Below the pieces are notes generated by a model. That model did not search any database. It was not told the DNA's origin and saw only the letters and a program-made list of their open reading frames with translations. Positions 18,804-28,402 of a DNA stretch of 64,000 nucleotides are shown here, in pieces. Position 1 is the first letter of the stretch. Each line of letters starts with the position of its first letter. The translations under genes were made by a program, and so were the position numbers. Source of the stretch: an uncultured Lachnospiraceae bacterium (GTDB lineage Bacteria; Bacillota; Clostridia; Lachnospirales; Lachnospiraceae); NCBI GenBank assembly GCA_947593975.1, contig CANQDW010000002.1, forward strand, positions 1-64,000. Direction: 5' to 3'.

Positions 18804-20540
18804 TTGGCGGGAAAAAATACGTTAAAATATATTCCGTTATTTGTCATATTGTGCGTCGTCCCGTTCATTGTCCGGATCACGGTTACGGACTGCGGGCTTT
18901 CGGTATACGACTGGTTTTCCAAAAGCAGCACGGAATATGATTTTTTCCTTATATATAAAATGTATGGTATAATAATCGCCGCCGTGATAATGTTTGTAAT
19001 GCTTATAGCGTATCTGCATAAAGGTAAGCGTATAAGCGGCGCGATACTTATATCTTTGTTATTATATACCGTTTTTGCGGTTTTGTCAGCAGTATTTGCG
19101 CATAATCCGAAAGACGCGTTCTTCGGGGGTTATGCGCAGCACGAGCCGGTAACGGCGCTTGCCGCCTATGTTATCATATTTATTTATGCATACTGTGTGT
19201 TTGATTCAAAAAAAGCGCTTGTGATATTCATAAAGACAGCAGTGGCGGGCGCCTTTGTTATGGCGATTTTAGGAGTGCTTCAATGGCTTGGCGCCGACTT
19301 TTTTACCACTTATGCGGGAAGATGGCTCATATCGCTGTCAAGCGGCATCGATCCGTCGCGGATATCCGCGTCGTTTGGAAAAGGCGTGGTATATATGACG
19401 TTATATAATCCTAATTACGCAGGGGTATATTCAGCGCTTATGATACCGATCTGCGCAGCCGGGGTATATGCGGTAAAGAATATATGGTTTAAGGCGGTAT
19501 CGGCAGTAACCGCGGTAATGCTTGCACTCTGCATTATCGGCTCAGGGTCTGAGACAGGGCTGTATGCGTTTATTGCTGAGTGCGTGATCTTTATATTGGT
19601 CCGTATATATATTTATAATAAAATGGCGGGACGTATTCTTTTGTATACGGTTTTTTTGGCAGTCATCCCGGCGTTATTTTATATATGCGAAAAGAGCATT
19701 GTGCATAAAAGCATCTATCCGCTTGAGCGAATGGAAGTATCAAAAGACGGCGTGGATATACGTATAAGGGGCAAAAACCTTCATATAATAAGCGGCGCAA
19801 AAAGTCAAAACGCCGGTATAACCGTATATGAAGGAGATATGGAGCCTGTTAAGCTTTCCGAGTCAGAAGGCGCATATACGATCGTATCGTCTGACGCCGC
19901 ATATGAGGGGCTGTATTTTAGGACGGGCGTATCTGAAGAAGGCTTAGAGGGCTTTAATGTAATATGTAATGATGTGAGCCTGTTTTTTACCAATGACAAT
20001 GAAGAAGGCAGATATTATTACCGCAATGTATATGGAAAGTATACGGAAGATATAGGAAATCCGGCAAACGGCGGGCTTAGGTTTGCTGACGGTCTGGCGT
20101 CGCACAGAGGCTATATATGGTCGGAAACGATACCGCTTATTATGAAGCATATTTTTATCGGATGCGGACCGGATAATTTTATATATGAATTTCCGAATAA
20201 CGATTATCTGTCGCTTATAAACAACGGATACAGCGGGTCGGTAGTGACAAGACCGCACAATATGTATCTGCAGACAGCTGTGCAGACAGGTGTTTTGTCG
20301 CTTGTATCCGTGATTTTTTTGTATGTTATATATTTTATAAGCAGTATGCGCATAATAAGGAATATGAGTAAGATATCGGAAACCGGCGTCATATGCATAT
20401 CGATATTTGCCGGTGTCGCCGGATATATGATATGCGGGCTGTCAAACGATTCGTCTGTGTGTACTGCGCCGTTATTCTGGGTAATTTTTGCAGCAGGTTT
20501 TTGCTGTAATAATATTATAAAAAAAGGGGAGAAATCATAA
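18804..20540 (+). CDS. O-antigen ligase/polymerase (Wzy/WaaL)-like multi-TM protein
   Basis: Many TM helices, GSGSETGLYAF, GCGPDNFIYEFPNNDY...RPHNMYLQTAVQTGVLSL motif typical of O-antigen ligases. Confidence 0.78.
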   Translation: MAGKNTLKYIPLFVILCVVPFIVRITVTDCGLSVYDWFSKSSTEYDFFLIYKMYGIIIAAVIMFVMLIAYLHKGKRISGAILISLLLYTVFAVLSAVFAHNPKDAFFGGYAQHEPVTALAAYVIIFIYAYCVFDSKKALVIFIKTAVAGAFVMAILGVLQWLGADFFTTYAGRWLISLSSGIDPSRISASFGKGVVYMTLYNPNYAGVYSALMIPICAAGVYAVKNIWFKAVSAVTAVMLALCIIGSGSETGLYAFIAECVIFILVRIYIYNKMAGRILLYTVFLAVIPALFYICEKSIVHKSIYPLERMEVSKDGVDIRIRGKNLHIISGAKSQNAGITVYEGDMEPVKLSESEGAYTIVSSDAAYEGLYFRTGVSEEGLEGFNVICNDVSLFFTNDNEEGRYYYRNVYGKYTEDIGNPANGGLRFADGLASHRGYIWSETIPLIMKHIFIGCGPDNFIYEFPNNDYLSLINNGYSGSVVTRPHNMYLQTAVQTGVLSLVSVIFLYVIYFISSMRIIRNMSKISETGVICISIFAGVAGYMICGLSNDSSVCTAPLFWVIFAAGFCCNNIIKKGEKS

Positions 20541-21020
20541 ATGGAACTTATAGCAAGCTTTAAGGTTGACCATATGAGGCTTTTGCCGGGAATCTATGTG
20601 TCAAGGAAGGATACTGTGGGAAAAGAAGTCCTTACAACATTTGATATAAGGATGACGAGGCCGAATTTTGAGCCGGTAATGAATACTGCGGAATGTCATA
20701 CGATAGAACATCTTGCCGCAACTTATCTTAGAAATCATGAAAAATGGGGCGGTAAGATCGTGTATTTCGGACCTATGGGATGCAGGACGGGATTTTACCT
20801 TATCCTTGCGGGAGATTATGAATCAAAAGATGTTGCCGGGCTTATTACCGGAATGTATGAATTTATACGTGATTTTTCGGGAGAAGTCCCCGGAGCGCAG
20901 CCCGGTTCCTGCGGCAATTATATGGATATGAACCTTCCTATGGCGAAATATCTTGCCGATAAGTATCTTAAAGAGGTGCTTTACGATATTACGCCCGACA
21001 GGCTTAATTATCCGGAATAA
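20541..21020 (+). CDS. luxS: S-ribosylhomocysteine lyase
   Basis: ECHTIEHLAATYLRNH zinc-binding motif, PMGCRTGFYLI, GSCGNYMDMNLPMAK. Confidence 0.96.
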   Translation: MELIASFKVDHMRLLPGIYVSRKDTVGKEVLTTFDIRMTRPNFEPVMNTAECHTIEHLAATYLRNHEKWGGKIVYFGPMGCRTGFYLILAGDYESKDVAGLITGMYEFIRDFSGEVPGAQPGSCGNYMDMNLPMAKYLADKYLKEVLYDITPDRLNYPE

Positions 21021-21121
21021 GTAAGGGTAAGACCGGCGATATTACAGAAAATACATGAATCTTAAATTAGCCTATTGCATAAATTAATATGAAATATTAT
21101 TATAAATGAGATGGTTTTATT

Positions 21122-21535
21122 ATGCAGAATCGTCAGGTAAATATGCTAAAGGCTGCAATGCCGTATACGGCGCCAAGACTCAGAAAACCCATGCAGATAC
21201 TTATCCAGGCGGAAGAACTTGCGTTATATATGCAGAAAGATGAGGAAGAAGAGATAAGGGCGTGCAATCTGGAGACTGTCGGAGACGTCGAAGGGATGAT
21301 GGAGAGCGTAAGGCAGTATTGTAACGAGCCGGAGCAGGAAACCGTGAATATGATACTTAATTTTATAAGGGCGCAGAACTTTTACAGAAGATACAGGAAT
21401 TATATGCAGGCATATAAAAATAACAGCGAATCCGGTATGATGGATTTCCTTATGTCGCAATTATCGCCCGAACAGCAGAATATGTTCAGCCGCATGAACA
21501 ATATTAAGAATAATGAGCAGGGTGATGCCGTATGA
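21122..21535 (+). CDS. Uncharacterised 137-aa protein
   Basis: Good ORF, ATGA overlap with the downstream gene; no recognised family. Confidence 0.6.
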   Translation: MQNRQVNMLKAAMPYTAPRLRKPMQILIQAEELALYMQKDEEEEIRACNLETVGDVEGMMESVRQYCNEPEQETVNMILNFIRAQNFYRRYRNYMQAYKNNSESGMMDFLMSQLSPEQQNMFSRMNNIKNNEQGDAV

Positions 21536-21801
21536 ATAATTCCTGGATGAACAACCCTATGTGGCTTAATATGGATGCGGGCAAGAAGGCAGTGATAGAA
21601 GGACTTATGAAAAACGGCGCCGGAAAGGGCGTAAATGATTCGGCGGCCCTTATAATGGCGGCAATGTCAGGAATGAAAAAGAATAACATGTCTTTTTCAA
21701 AAGAAGAAGCGGATATACTTATAGAAGCTATGACAGGCGGCATGAGCCCGGAAGAAAAAGCACGGGTCGAGATGATGAAGAGCTTTATTAAGAACAGGTG
21801 A
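21532..21801 (+). CDS. Uncharacterised Met-rich 89-aa protein
   Basis: Translationally coupled to the upstream ORF; no recognised family. Confidence 0.6.
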   Translation: MNNSWMNNPMWLNMDAGKKAVIEGLMKNGAGKGVNDSAALIMAAMSGMKKNNMSFSKEEADILIEAMTGGMSPEEKARVEMMKSFIKNR

Positions 21802-21810
21802 TAATTATAA

Positions 21811-21853
21811 CCGTTACCGCATCATGTTATATCGTTAATGTGTGCGGTAACGG
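21811..21853. other. Strong stem-loop between the 89-aa ORF and trpS
   Basis: CCGTTACCGCA (21811-21821) pairs perfectly with TGCGGTAACGG (21843-21853); no clean T tract. Confidence 0.6.
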
Positions 21854-21895
21854 ATTTATGATATGAATACCAATAATATATGGGAGGCAATAAAC

Positions 21896-22903
21896 ATGGA
21901 AGATAAGAAAAAGATCCTTTACAGCGGAATGCAGGCAACAGGAAACCTTACGCTTGGCAATTACCTGGGCGCTTTAAGGAACTGGAAGACGCTTAATGAA
22001 GAATATGAATGTTTTTTCGGAGTAATGGATTTTCATTCGCTGACGGTAAGGCAGAATCCGGCGGAGTTTAGGCAGAGGGCGCGTAATCTTTTTGCGCTTT
22101 ATGTGGCGGCAGGGCTGGATCCCGAAAAGAATTGTATATATTTCCAGTCGCATGTATCAACTCATGCGGAGCTTAGCTGGATACTTAACTGTTATACTTA
22201 TATGGGCGAATTAAACAGAATGACGCAGTTTAAGGACAAGGCTTCAAAACATTCTGATAATATAAATGCAGGTCTGTATACTTATCCCGTGCTTATGGCA
22301 GCTGATATCCTGCTTTATCAGGCAGATGTCGTGCCTGTAGGAAAGGACCAGCTCCAGCACCTTGAGATAACAAGGGATATCGCGCAGAGATTTAACGGGC
22401 TCTACGGCGATGTATTTACTGTTCCGAAGCCTTATACAGGCAAGATAGGAGCGGGTGTAAAGAGCCTTCAGAATCCGGAAAAGAAGATGTCCAAATCCGA
22501 TGAAAACCCAAATGCGAGCATATATCTTATGGACGATGCGGATACCATAAGGCGTAAGTTCAAACGCGCGGTCACAGATTCGGATACGCAGGTGCGCTAT
22601 GACGTTAAGGAAAAACCGGGAATATCCAACCTTATGGATATATACGGCGCCGTAACGGGCAAAGATATGAAAGATATAGAGTCGGAGTTTGCGGGCGTCG
22701 GCTACGGGGATTTTAAAGCTGCGGTCGGCGAGGCGGTTGCAGGCCTTCTTGCGCCTATGCAGGAAAGGTTTGAAGAGATAAAGAATGATAAGGAATACCT
22801 TGACAGGGTTATCGGGGCAAATGATGAGAAAGCATTCTATGTCTCGAATAAGACGCTTCGCAAGGTAAAGAAAAAGGTAGGGCTTACCGACAGGATAAAG
22901 TAA
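21896..22903 (+). CDS. trpS: Tryptophanyl-tRNA synthetase
   Basis: YSGMQATGNLTLGNYLGALRNW, KKMSKSDENPNASIYL; RBS GGGAGG before ATG 21896. Confidence 0.95.
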   Translation: MEDKKKILYSGMQATGNLTLGNYLGALRNWKTLNEEYECFFGVMDFHSLTVRQNPAEFRQRARNLFALYVAAGLDPEKNCIYFQSHVSTHAELSWILNCYTYMGELNRMTQFKDKASKHSDNINAGLYTYPVLMAADILLYQADVVPVGKDQLQHLEITRDIAQRFNGLYGDVFTVPKPYTGKIGAGVKSLQNPEKKMSKSDENPNASIYLMDDADTIRRKFKRAVTDSDTQVRYDVKEKPGISNLMDIYGAVTGKDMKDIESEFAGVGYGDFKAAVGEAVAGLLAPMQERFEEIKNDKEYLDRVIGANDEKAFYVSNKTLRKVKKKVGLTDRIK

Positions 22904-22922
22904 GCGGTTTCAGGAGGTTATT

Positions 22923-24020
22923 ATGGCAGGTTCGGTATTTGGCGATATATTCAGGGTTACGACCTGGGGCGAATCACATGGGACGGCGGTAGGCGTCGCA
23001 GTTGACGGCTGCCCCGCGGGGGTCCGCATAAATGAGGAAATGATTCAGAAATACATGGATAGGAGAAAACCCGGCGCGGTAAAATATTCCACAAAACGCA
23101 GGGAAGATGATGAGATAAAGATCCTTTCGGGCGTATTTGAAGGAAAGACTACGGGGACGCCGATATCCATGCTCGTGGTCAATAAAGACCACAGGTCTGC
23201 CGACTATACTGAGATTGCTTCATATTACAGACCCGGACATGCTGATTATACATTTGATATGAAATATGGTTTCAGGGATTACAGGGGCGGAGGACGTTCC
23301 TCGGGACGAGAGACCATAGGAAGGGTAGCGGCAGGCGCAGTTGCGATGCTCATACTCGGCGAACTCGGGATATCCGTAAACGCTTATACAAAAAGCATAG
23401 GCCCGGTATGCGTATCAGGCGATAATATGGATATGGATTACGTAAAAGAAAGTCCCGTGTATATGCCTGACAGGGAGGCTTCGGAAAGAGCGGAGGAATA
23501 TCTGAAAAAATGCGCGGCGGAAAAGAATTCTGCCGGAGGCGTTGTGGAATGTGTCGTAAGGGGACTTCCGGCAGGGATTGGCGATCCCGTATTTGACAAA
23601 CTTGACGCGAATATTGCAAAAGCAGTAATGTCTATAGGCGCCGTAAAGGGAATCGAGATAGGCGACGGCTTTAAGGCGGCGCAGGCTTTGGGCACTGATA
23701 ATAATGATGGATTTGGGGTAAAAGACGGAAAAACGGTTAAGCTGTCAAACCATTCGGGAGGAGTGCTCGGCGGGATAAGCGACGGAAGCGACTTCGTATT
23801 CCGGGCGGCTTTTAAGCCAACTCCGTCGGTTGCCGCAAAGCAGAGAAGCGTTAACAGATCGAAAGAACAGATAGATATAGAGATCAAAGGAAGACATGAC
23901 CCGGTTATAGTGCCGAGGGCGGTCGTCGTCGTTGAAGCAATGGCGGCAGTCACGATCACAGATATGCTGTTTAAAGGAATGTCCGCGACTATTTCAGGCA
24001 TAAAGGATTTTTACTGTTAA
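22923..24020 (+). CDS. aroC: Chorismate synthase
   Basis: TWGESHGTAVGVAVDGCPAG, RPGHADYTFDMKYGFRDYRGGGRSSGRETIGRVAAGA. Confidence 0.97.
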   Translation: MAGSVFGDIFRVTTWGESHGTAVGVAVDGCPAGVRINEEMIQKYMDRRKPGAVKYSTKRREDDEIKILSGVFEGKTTGTPISMLVVNKDHRSADYTEIASYYRPGHADYTFDMKYGFRDYRGGGRSSGRETIGRVAAGAVAMLILGELGISVNAYTKSIGPVCVSGDNMDMDYVKESPVYMPDREASERAEEYLKKCAAEKNSAGGVVECVVRGLPAGIGDPVFDKLDANIAKAVMSIGAVKGIEIGDGFKAAQALGTDNNDGFGVKDGKTVKLSNHSGGVLGGISDGSDFVFRAAFKPTPSVAAKQRSVNRSKEQIDIEIKGRHDPVIVPRAVVVVEAMAAVTITDMLFKGMSATISGIKDFYC

Positions 24021-24091
24021 TGTGACACAATCCCATACAGGCTCATACAATAATATAGACAGCCTTGAAAAAGAAAGATGTGGGAGAGATC

Positions 24092-24274
24092 ATGAGAAAT
24101 TATAGAAAATTTTATAACAGTACCTGCGCGGGAAAGTCGGACGATAAAGATAAATACGATAAAACAGGCGCCTGCGGGCAAAGTAAGGAAACGAGGTCTA
24201 AAGTTATAATAGATGATAATTCTATATATGAGATAGATCTGGACTGCTGCGAGCGTAAAATGAAGAACCTTTAG
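24092..24274 (+). CDS. Small Cys-containing protein of unknown function
   Basis: 60-aa ORF with RBS-like GGGAGAG and a downstream hairpin; no family recognised. Confidence 0.35.
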   Translation: MRNYRKFYNSTCAGKSDDKDKYDKTGACGQSKETRSKVIIDDNSIYEIDLDCCERKMKNL

Positions 24275-24292
24275 GGACTTTTTTGCGGCTAT

Positions 24293-24329
24293 ATATTGTC
24301 TGCCGGCGTTTTGTGCGGGCAGACAATAT
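24293..24329. terminator. Hairpin (likely terminator) between the small ORF and the TSCPD gene
   Basis: ATATTGTCTGCC ... GGCAGACAATAT 12-bp stem. Confidence 0.6.
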
Positions 24330-24351
24330 GTGCCGGGATGCATAAGCCGGC

Positions 24352-24609
24352 TCATGCCTGCGCTGCGTTATATGCTTCCCTGACCGCTTTGGCTAACTGG
24401 TCGGCGCAGGAAGTGGAACGCATGCCGCATGTATTGCCGGCAAGCTTGCTCTCGATCTCATCAACGGTCCATCCGTCTACAAGTTTGGAGATAGCCTTAA
24501 GGTTTCCGTTACAGCCTCCAAGAAATGAAATATTGGTAATAACATCTCCGTTTATATCAAAACTTATTACCTGAGAACATGTATTTTTTGTTTTGTAATC
24601 GTAATGCAT
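24352..24609 (-). CDS. TSCPD domain-containing protein (TIGR03905-like)
   Basis: FDINGDVITNISFLGGCNGNLKAISKLVDG ... CGMRSTSCADQLAKAVREA. Confidence 0.85.
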   Translation of the reverse strand: MHYDYKTKNTCSQVISFDINGDVITNISFLGGCNGNLKAISKLVDGWTVDEIESKLAGNTCGMRSTSCADQLAKAVREAYNAAQA

Positions 24610-24637
24610 TATAATGTCACCTCCTCTTTTGGTCTGA

Positions 24638-26077
24638 TTATTTTTTCCAGGTTGACGGTACAAATAATATGAGCATCGGCATCAGTTCCAGACGTCCTGC
24701 CAGCATGTCAAACATAAGGACAAATTTGGACAGGTCGGAAAAGCTGCTGAAATTCCCGCAGGGACCCACTGCGTTAAGTCCCGGGCCTATATTATTAAGC
24801 GTAGCGGCAACGGCGGTAAAATTCGTAACAAGATCCATGGAATCCAAAGATATTATCAATAATGAAACCACAAATATAACAGCGTATATTATTATAAACG
24901 CGTTTATTGAGCGTATTACTTCGTGGCTTACCGTATGCCCGTCCATTTTCAGCTTTTTTACGCTCCTGGGATGACAGGTCATAAGTATCTCTTTTCGTAC
25001 GCCCTTTAAAAGCAGTATGATCCTGGATACTTTAATGCCGCCTCCCGTGCTTCCGGCGCACGCTCCGATAAACATTAATATTACAAGTATTGTCTGCGAC
25101 AAAGGAGGCCATGCATTAAAATCCGCAGTAGAAAAACCTGTGGTAGTAATAATGGAAGCCACCTGGAACGCAGCATGGTGGAACGCCTCATAAAACGACG
25201 GGAACATAGGGATAACATTTACCGTGATAAGCAATACGGATACTGCGATGACGGCAAGATATACGCGTACTTCGGTCAGGCGAAACGCCTGAGACGCCCT
25301 TTTTCTCAAAAGCAGGTAATATACGTTAAAATTAATGCCGAATAATATCATGGCTGCCGTTACTATAGACTGCTGAAGGCCGGTATAACCTGCAAGGCTG
25401 TCATTTTTTATGGCAAAGCCTCCGGTTCCGGCGGAACCAAACGTCAGCGTAAGAGAATCAAATAAAGGCGTGCCCGCGCACAAAAGCAATATGATCTGGA
25501 ACACGGTTAACGAAAGATATATTGAATACAGTATCATGGCGGTAGTTTTTACTTTGGGAACAAGCTTGCTTACGCTTGGACCCGGGCTTTCCGCGCGCAT
25601 AATGCGCATACCCGCGCCGCCTGCTTTCATTGGAAGAAATGCAAGGATAAATACAAGTACGCCCATGCCTCCGATCCAGTGCGTAAAGCTCCTCCAGAAC
25701 AGATTGGATTTTGAAAGGGCTTCCACGTCGGTAAGTATGCTTGAACCGGTAGTAGTAAAGCCCGATGCGGTTTCAAAAAGGGCGTCGGGGAAATGCGGTA
25801 TATCTCCTGATATGAAAAAAGGGAGCGAGCCGAATATGCTTAATATGATCCAGCTTAAGGAAACGATGACAAGCCCTTCCCTTACGTAGATCGTTCTGTC
25901 TTTTATTTTTATCCGCATGGATAAAAGCCCGAAAAGCGCGCAGGCAGCCATCGTGGCAAGATAGGCAAAACCGTCCGGTTCCCTGTAAATTACCGATACA
26001 GCCAGCGGAAGTATCATAAACATTGCTTCAAAAAGAGATACCTGGCCTAACATGTGGATGATCATTTTGTAATTCAT
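24638..26077 (-). CDS. trkH: TrkH-family potassium uptake protein
   Basis: FETASGFTTTGSSILTDVE, GGMGVLVFILAFLPM, FGSAGTGGFA, ACAGSTGGGIKVSRI pore loops. Confidence 0.93.
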   Translation of the reverse strand: MNYKMIIHMLGQVSLFEAMFMILPLAVSVIYREPDGFAYLATMAACALFGLLSMRIKIKDRTIYVREGLVIVSLSWIILSIFGSLPFFISGDIPHFPDALFETASGFTTTGSSILTDVEALSKSNLFWRSFTHWIGGMGVLVFILAFLPMKAGGAGMRIMRAESPGPSVSKLVPKVKTTAMILYSIYLSLTVFQIILLLCAGTPLFDSLTLTFGSAGTGGFAIKNDSLAGYTGLQQSIVTAAMILFGINFNVYYLLLRKRASQAFRLTEVRVYLAVIAVSVLLITVNVIPMFPSFYEAFHHAAFQVASIITTTGFSTADFNAWPPLSQTILVILMFIGACAGSTGGGIKVSRIILLLKGVRKEILMTCHPRSVKKLKMDGHTVSHEVIRSINAFIIIYAVIFVVSLLIISLDSMDLVTNFTAVAATLNNIGPGLNAVGPCGNFSSFSDLSKFVLMFDMLAGRLELMPMLILFVPSTWKK

Positions 26078-26090
26078 AATGCATATACTC

Positions 26091-27455
26091 TCAATCTTTT
26101 AAAATATCTTTGATATCATTAAGTCCTTTATTTGTAGTGATAACGACTACAGTATCGCCTAACATGAGCATGTCCTGTCCTTTTGGGGTAATAATTGTGC
26201 CGTTTCTGTTTATGCATCCGATAAGCAGGTCGCTTTTTAGGTTCAGCTTTTCAAGAGGTATATTAAGGACGGGCGCATTTTCACGTATACAGAATTCCAG
26301 GGCCTCCACTTTGTTGTCTACAAGGTGGTGCAGCGTTTCCACATTGCTTCCCAAGGAATTTTTCATGGCGCGCGCAAAACGCACTATATTTTCGGAAGTT
26401 ACGTGTTTTGGATATATAATGCTGTCCAGATCAAGGTTATTTATTACTTCGTCAAAATCAATGCTGTTGATCTTGGTAATGATATTCATGTTATCGTTCT
26501 TGCTTTTTGCGAACAGGGACAGGAGGATGTTTTCCTCATCCATATCGGTAAGCGTAACAAAAGAATCGGCCTTTGCAAGTCCTTCTTCCATAAGAAGCTC
26601 TTTGTTTACGCCGTCCCCGCATATGACGGTTGCCCGCGGGAGGAGTTCGCTGAGCTTTTCGCAGCGCGCGCGGTTCATCTCGATTATCTTAACGTCAATG
26701 CCCATTGAAAGCAGCAGATCGGTAAGATAAAATGTGATCTTTCCGCCTCCTATGATTATCGTATCTTTTACCTGGTTGGTCTGGATATTTATCCTTTTGA
26801 AAAACTGTTTTGCTTTTTTGGGCGAGGCTACTATCGATACGACATCTTTTTCTTTAATGATAAAATTACCGTCAGGTATAGTGACCTGTTCGCCGCGCTC
26901 TACAGTACATACGAGAACTTCGCCGCAGCGCAGCTTTGTTGTGATCTCGCTTATCTTAAGATCGTTAAGGACGGAACCGATAGGCACGCGGAATTTGAGG
27001 ATTTCAACCCTGCCCTTTGCAAAGGTCTCTATCTTGATTGCGGACGGAAAACCGAGAATCCTTGAAATCTCTTGTGCCGCCGCATATTCAGGATTTATTA
27101 TCATGGCAAGTCCAAGTTCTTCTTTGATATAGTGTATCTGATGGTTGAATTCGGGACTCCTTACGCGGGCTATGGTCTGGCAGTTGCCGGCCTTTTTGGC
27201 GATAAGGCAGCACAGAAGGTTCCTTTCGTCTGAACCCGTTACCGCGATGAGAAGATCGGCATTTTCAACGCCTGCTTCCCTTAATATATTATGGTCGATC
27301 CCGCTTCCGGCGATCCCCATAATATCGTATTTGTCCGAAAGAGTCTGTACGGCAGAGTAATCCTTATCTATTACGGTTACGTCATTGTCTTCGCTGCTTA
27401 GCTGATCTGCAAGGGTGCTTCCGACTTTTCCGCAGCCTACGATTATAATGTTCAT
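26091..27455 (-). CDS. trkA: Trk system potassium transporter TrkA (two TrkA_N/TrkA_C units)
   Basis: MNIIIVGCGKVGSTLADQLSSEDNDVTVID, second Rossmann IIIGGGKITFYLTDLLL; adjacent trkH. Confidence 0.94.
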   Translation of the reverse strand: MNIIIVGCGKVGSTLADQLSSEDNDVTVIDKDYSAVQTLSDKYDIMGIAGSGIDHNILREAGVENADLLIAVTGSDERNLLCCLIAKKAGNCQTIARVRSPEFNHQIHYIKEELGLAMIINPEYAAAQEISRILGFPSAIKIETFAKGRVEILKFRVPIGSVLNDLKISEITTKLRCGEVLVCTVERGEQVTIPDGNFIIKEKDVVSIVASPKKAKQFFKRINIQTNQVKDTIIIGGGKITFYLTDLLLSMGIDVKIIEMNRARCEKLSELLPRATVICGDGVNKELLMEEGLAKADSFVTLTDMDEENILLSLFAKSKNDNMNIITKINSIDFDEVINNLDLDSIIYPKHVTSENIVRFARAMKNSLGSNVETLHHLVDNKVEALEFCIRENAPVLNIPLEKLNLKSDLLIGCINRNGTIITPKGQDMLMLGDTVVVITTNKGLNDIKDILKD

Positions 27456-27510
27456 ATCAGCCTCCGAATAGCTATAATTTATCAGATATTATAGCACATA
27501 TAAAATATTT

Positions 27511-28401
27511 TTAAAGTATTTTATCATAACCCGGCAGCGCGCGGACGGATAATATTTCCCTGTCAAGGTAAAAATTACCGTTTTTACGTGTTCCCATGAA
27601 CCATTTTACAAGCGTAAGGGTCCCGTGTTCGATTTCAATACATGTGATGCATCTTGGGTGGACGCAGCTTCCGGTATTGATATAAAGGGAAGGGGCTTCG
27701 TTTAATACCGGCCGGTGCGTATGACCTGTGATAAGGATCTTATCGTTAGCTTTTGCCCAGGCGCTTAGTTTTTGTTCGGAACGTTTTTTTACGGTATAAT
27801 TTTTGGCGGCGTTGGTAGGGTCAAGTATGCCTATCTGTTCAAGCGGTTTCCAGACGTATCTTACAAGGAAACGTCCGAGCATCCATAATGTAGAATTTAA
27901 AAGCGACGCCTGATGGCCGTGGGTAAGGTACAGGCAGGTGCCGTACAGCGTATCCTTAAGTATGAGCCCCGGATAAAACCTGATATCGGGGCAGAGATCG
28001 GTAAAGCACTGGCTGGATGTGCAGAAATATGAGGAAAAATTCTTATCCGGAAAAGAATTGCGCTTCTTTTCCATATCGTGGTTCCCGTACAGCATATAAA
28101 GGCGGTTTTCCTTATAAAACAGCGAAAGCAGCCAGAAAACGTTGCCATGTATTTCCTTGATACGGTCCATGCTCCTGTTTTCCCAGAGTTCGTCGCCGTC
28201 CCCAAGCTCTATATAGGTAAAGCCGTTTCGGTAATAATGCTCAAGCGCCGCAAAATAAAGATGCTGCGTCTTCAGGAAATTATCGTTATTTGTACCGTTG
28301 CCGCGGTGGCAGTCTGAAAACAGCACGCAGCGGGACTGTTCGTTTATCGGAAGTACGGGAACATCCTTAAATGAATTGTCAATGCGTTTTTTATATCCCA
28401 T
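27511..28401 (-). CDS. Metallophosphoesterase (calcineurin-like)
   Basis: LFSDCHRGNGTNND, YIELGDGDELW, LYGNHDME, ILITGHTHRP. Confidence 0.88.
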   Translation of the reverse strand: MGYKKRIDNSFKDVPVLPINEQSRCVLFSDCHRGNGTNNDNFLKTQHLYFAALEHYYRNGFTYIELGDGDELWENRSMDRIKEIHGNVFWLLSLFYKENRLYMLYGNHDMEKKRNSFPDKNFSSYFCTSSQCFTDLCPDIRFYPGLILKDTLYGTCLYLTHGHQASLLNSTLWMLGRFLVRYVWKPLEQIGILDPTNAAKNYTVKKRSEQKLSAWAKANDKILITGHTHRPVLNEAPSLYINTGSCVHPRCITCIEIEHGTLTLVKWFMGTRKNGNFYLDREILSVRALPGYDKIL

Positions 28402-28402
28402 A

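Noticed and set aside
24065-24091. Upstream start of the small ORF after aroC
   Set aside because: No RBS; ATG 24092 is better placed after GGGAGAG.
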